This document shows, in pieces, positions 62,433 to 64,000 of a stretch of 64,000 bases of DNA. The first letter of the stretch is position 1; each line of letters starts with the position of its first letter. Source of the stretch: an uncultured Bacteroidota bacterium. Its GTDB lineage: Bacteria > Bacteroidota > Bacteroidia > Bacteroidales > P3. The position numbers and the translations under genes were made by a program. Where the stretch lies: positions 1 to 64,000 of the forward strand of contig CACYIK010000002.1 in NCBI GenBank assembly GCA_902774395.1, in the 5' to 3' direction. Under the pieces are notes generated by a model. The model had not been told where the DNA came from. It ran no database searches and was given only the letters and a program-made list of their open reading frames with translations.

Positions 62433-63515
62433 CGCCGCAGCCATGCCGTCGGCATGGAGGAGACCCTCACGTGTTGGGCAAAAAGAATTGTCTCTCAACA
62501 CGATCCAACCACAATCCACATAAGGCTGTATCCCACGATGCAGCCTTTCTTTGTATTTATCGGGCACCTGTGCGAGAGGGAGTCCACGGGTGGTGCGTAG
62601 GGCTGTCATCAAGAGTTCGTTGAAGGCATCGGCCTCGGAAAGAATTTCTTGTTCAAAGGTGCCGTCGGGCTTGTTACATCTGCGGCGACATCCATCAAAG
62701 CTATGGGCTCCGGGACCGAGTCCCAGATAGGGCGTGCGGTCCCAGTAACGGCTATTGTGCCGCGAGGCCATTCCCGGACGGCAGAAGTTGGAGACCTCAT
62801 ATTGTTCAAAACCCCTTTCTCCCAGCATTTTGCAAAGCATCTCATACTGCCGTACCACATCGTCCTCGCCGGGCAGCGCTACCCCACCCTGCTCCTCCTG
62901 CACCGCCAATGCGGTGCCAGGCTCCACGGTGAGCGCGTAGGCGGAGACATGGGAAACCAATTGGAAATTGAAAATTGAGAATGGAGAATCGACAGGCAAT
63001 CCGTAGATAAAGTCGACGCTGAGGTTGCTAAAACCTGCGGTATGAGCATTTTCTACGGCAGCGAGGGCCTGGGAGGCAGTGTGACGACGGCCAATAAAAC
63101 GAAGCATATCGTCATCAAGACTCTGGATGCCGATACTCAATCGGTTAATCAGTCCTAAACCTCTGAGACCATGGAGATAATCCTCGGTCAAGTCCTCGGG
63201 ATTGGCCTCCAATGTCACCTCCTCAATCTGAGAGAGGTCGAAATTCTCATGCAATGCTTTAATTATCCGTTCCAAATCACTGATAGCAAGTATGCTTGGC
63301 GTACCGCCACCAAAATAGATGGTGCGAATGGGATGTGCCTGCTCCTGACGACGCTGCCGCATCTCTTCAATCAACGCATCAACATATTGCGACAGCAACT
63401 CCTCCCCTGAACCAGGGGTGGCACCCTTCAAGGCAGAGGAAGATACCACCGGCTTCGAATAGAAAGCGCAGTAGGTACACTTGCGGTGACAAAACGGAAC
63501 GTGAATGTATATCAT
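62418..63515 (-). CDS. hemW: Radical SAM haem chaperone HemW (coproporphyrinogen dehydrogenase-like)
   Basis: 365 residues. Radical SAM motif HVPFCHRKCTYCAFYS (CxxxCxxC), then TIYFGGGTPSIL, RLSIGIQSLDDDMLRFIGR and VDFIYGLP, then the HemW-type C-terminal domain with NSRYWDRTPYLGLGPGAHSF. Members bind haem for transfer rather than oxidise coproporphyrinogen. A 7-bp array (62963-62990) codes SPFSIFNFQLVS in place of the usual sequence after VDFIYGLP. It overlaps meaB by 4 bp. Confidence 0.93.
   Translation of the reverse strand: MIYIHVPFCHRKCTYCAFYSKPVVSSSALKGATPGSGEELLSQYVDALIEEMRQRRQEQAHPIRTIYFGGGTPSILAISDLERIIKALHENFDLSQIEEVTLEANPEDLTEDYLHGLRGLGLINRLSIGIQSLDDDMLRFIGRRHTASQALAAVENAHTAGFSNLSVDFIYGLPVDSPFSIFNFQLVSHVSAYALTVEPGTALAVQEEQGGVALPGEDDVVRQYEMLCKMLGERGFEQYEVSNFCRPGMASRHNSRYWDRTPYLGLGPGAHSFDGCRRRCNKPDGTFEQEILSEADAFNELLMTALRTTRGLPLAQVPDKYKERLHRGIQPYVDCGWIVLRDNSFCPTREGLLHADGMAAALFVE
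62963..62990. repeat. 7-bp array (GAAAATT) inside hemW
   Basis: GGAAATT, GAAAATT, GAGAATG, GAGAATC; minus strand reads DSPFSIFNFQ. Confidence 0.88.
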
Positions 63516-64000
63516 CCGAGTAGGCTGTCTGCTGCAGCGTAAGGACTTATCTTATTCTCAAGGATTTCCTTGCTCAGGGCCTCGATGCGTTCCTCAACGC
63601 CGGGGGTGCTATAGAAACGCTCGCGCAGGCCATTCTCGATGGCCTCGGTCATAATGCGCAGGTTCTGCTGCTGACGCTTCTGATAGAAGTAACCGTTTCC
63701 TTTCGTGAATGTTACATAGTCCATCACCGAGTTCCATAAGTCCTCGACACCCTCCTTGGTGTAGGCCGAGCAGAGGGTCACCTTGACGGTCCATCCACTC
63801 TCGGGCATGGGGAAGAGGTGCAAGGCGTTACGGAACTGTCCTGCAGAAAGTTCGGAGCGCTGACGGTCGAGCTCGCACTTGTTGATGCTTATCATGTCGG
63901 CCATCTCCATGATGCCGCGCTTGATGCCCTGCAGCTCGTCGCCGGTATTGGCGAGCTGCAGCAGCAGGAAGAAGTCTACCATCGAATGGGCGGCCACCTC
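63512..64000 (-). CDS. meaB: Methylmalonyl-CoA mutase-associated GTPase MeaB, C-terminal part
   Basis: The right edge cuts the gene. The last ~162 residues are visible and the frame stays open to base 64000. Segments VDFFLLLQLANTGDELQGIK, GIMEMADMISINKCE and CSAYTKEGVEDLWNSV match MeaB/ArgK, the G3E GTPase that protects and loads the B12-dependent methylmalonyl-CoA mutase. This supports a succinate-to-propionate pathway fed by fumarate reductase. The P-loop lies beyond the window. The apparent ATG at 63997 is an internal GTG, not the start. Confidence 0.9.
   Translation of the reverse strand, partial: EVAAHSMVDFFLLLQLANTGDELQGIKRGIMEMADMISINKCELDRQRSELSAGQFRNALHLFPMPESGWTVKVTLCSAYTKEGVEDLWNSVMDYVTFTKGNGYFYQKRQQQNLRIMTEAIENGLRERFYSTPGVEERIEALSKEILENKISPYAAADSLLG

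Overview
The window is a 64 kb chromosomal segment of an uncultured-type member of the Bacteroidales (phylum Bacteroidota). The signs are: Na+-pumping NQR plus an Rnf complex, a fumarate reductase of the cytochrome-b (SdhC-like) type, GldH, three secreted proteins with a gliding-motility/type IX (CHU_C) C-terminal sorting domain, PorT-like barrels, GWxTD and SPOR proteins, and promoters of the Bacteroidota sigma-ABfr type (TTTG-N19/20-TAnnTTTG). The genome is GC-rich at third codon positions, so long mirror-image reading frames lie opposite most genes. These are not genes. I saw no rRNA, tRNA, CRISPR, transposase or phage gene.

Layout: 1-6.1 kb, the end of aspA and the nqrABCDEF operon. 6.1-8.5 kb, a secreted CHU_C protein on the minus strand. 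8.9-12.8 kb, fumarate reductase CAB. 12.9-16 kb, a CDF metal exporter and two tandem paralogous Cys-rich/carboxypeptidase-regulatory-like proteins. 16-21.5 kb, a DPP-IV peptidase, a barrel protein, gltX and an OmpH-like protein. 21.5-26.6 kb (minus), nadE, a GWxTD protein, a lipid A-type acyltransferase and a glycosyltransferase. 26.8-43.9 kb, a long plus-strand housekeeping run: topA, glycosyltransferase, barrel, coaD, recG, GNAT, mltG, CHU_C protein, asd, gldH, uvrC, YwqK-like lipoprotein, cca. 44-46.6 kb, crotonase, hbd and a TetR regulator. 46.9-56.1 kb (minus), miaA, aroA, a sigma-54 activator, dnaG, a 1085-residue CHU_C protein and a small secreted protein. 56.2-60.8 kb (minus), rnfBCDGE without rnfA. 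61-64 kb, uspA, a SPOR protein, hemW and the end of meaB.

How it fits together: aspartase makes fumarate, fumarate reductase uses it as electron sink, and NQR and Rnf couple quinone and ferredoxin redox to ion pumping. meaB points to a methylmalonyl-CoA (succinate to propionate) branch, and crotonase/Hbd to a crotonyl-CoA/butyryl-type branch. This is an anaerobic succinate/propionate (perhaps butyrate) fermenter with a type IX secretion surface.

The most unusual signal is a network of short tandem arrays with units of 7, 8, 9, 10 or 11 bp and 3-6 degenerate copies. They occupy many intergenic gaps, often as inverted pairs, and also sit in frame inside at least 13 genes, many of them housekeeping (nqrA three times, recG, uvrC, dnaG, mltG, hemW, signal peptides of gldH and others). 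A second family, a palindromic CCCTACGGGG/CCGTAGGGG element, has two copies that encode the first ~40 residues of the SPOR protein. Other points of note: the NadE glutaminase domain has lost two of its three catalytic residues, the fumarate reductase membrane subunit carries an insertion of ~100 residues, Hbd carries NADPH-type fingerprint changes, and rnfA is absent from its expected place.
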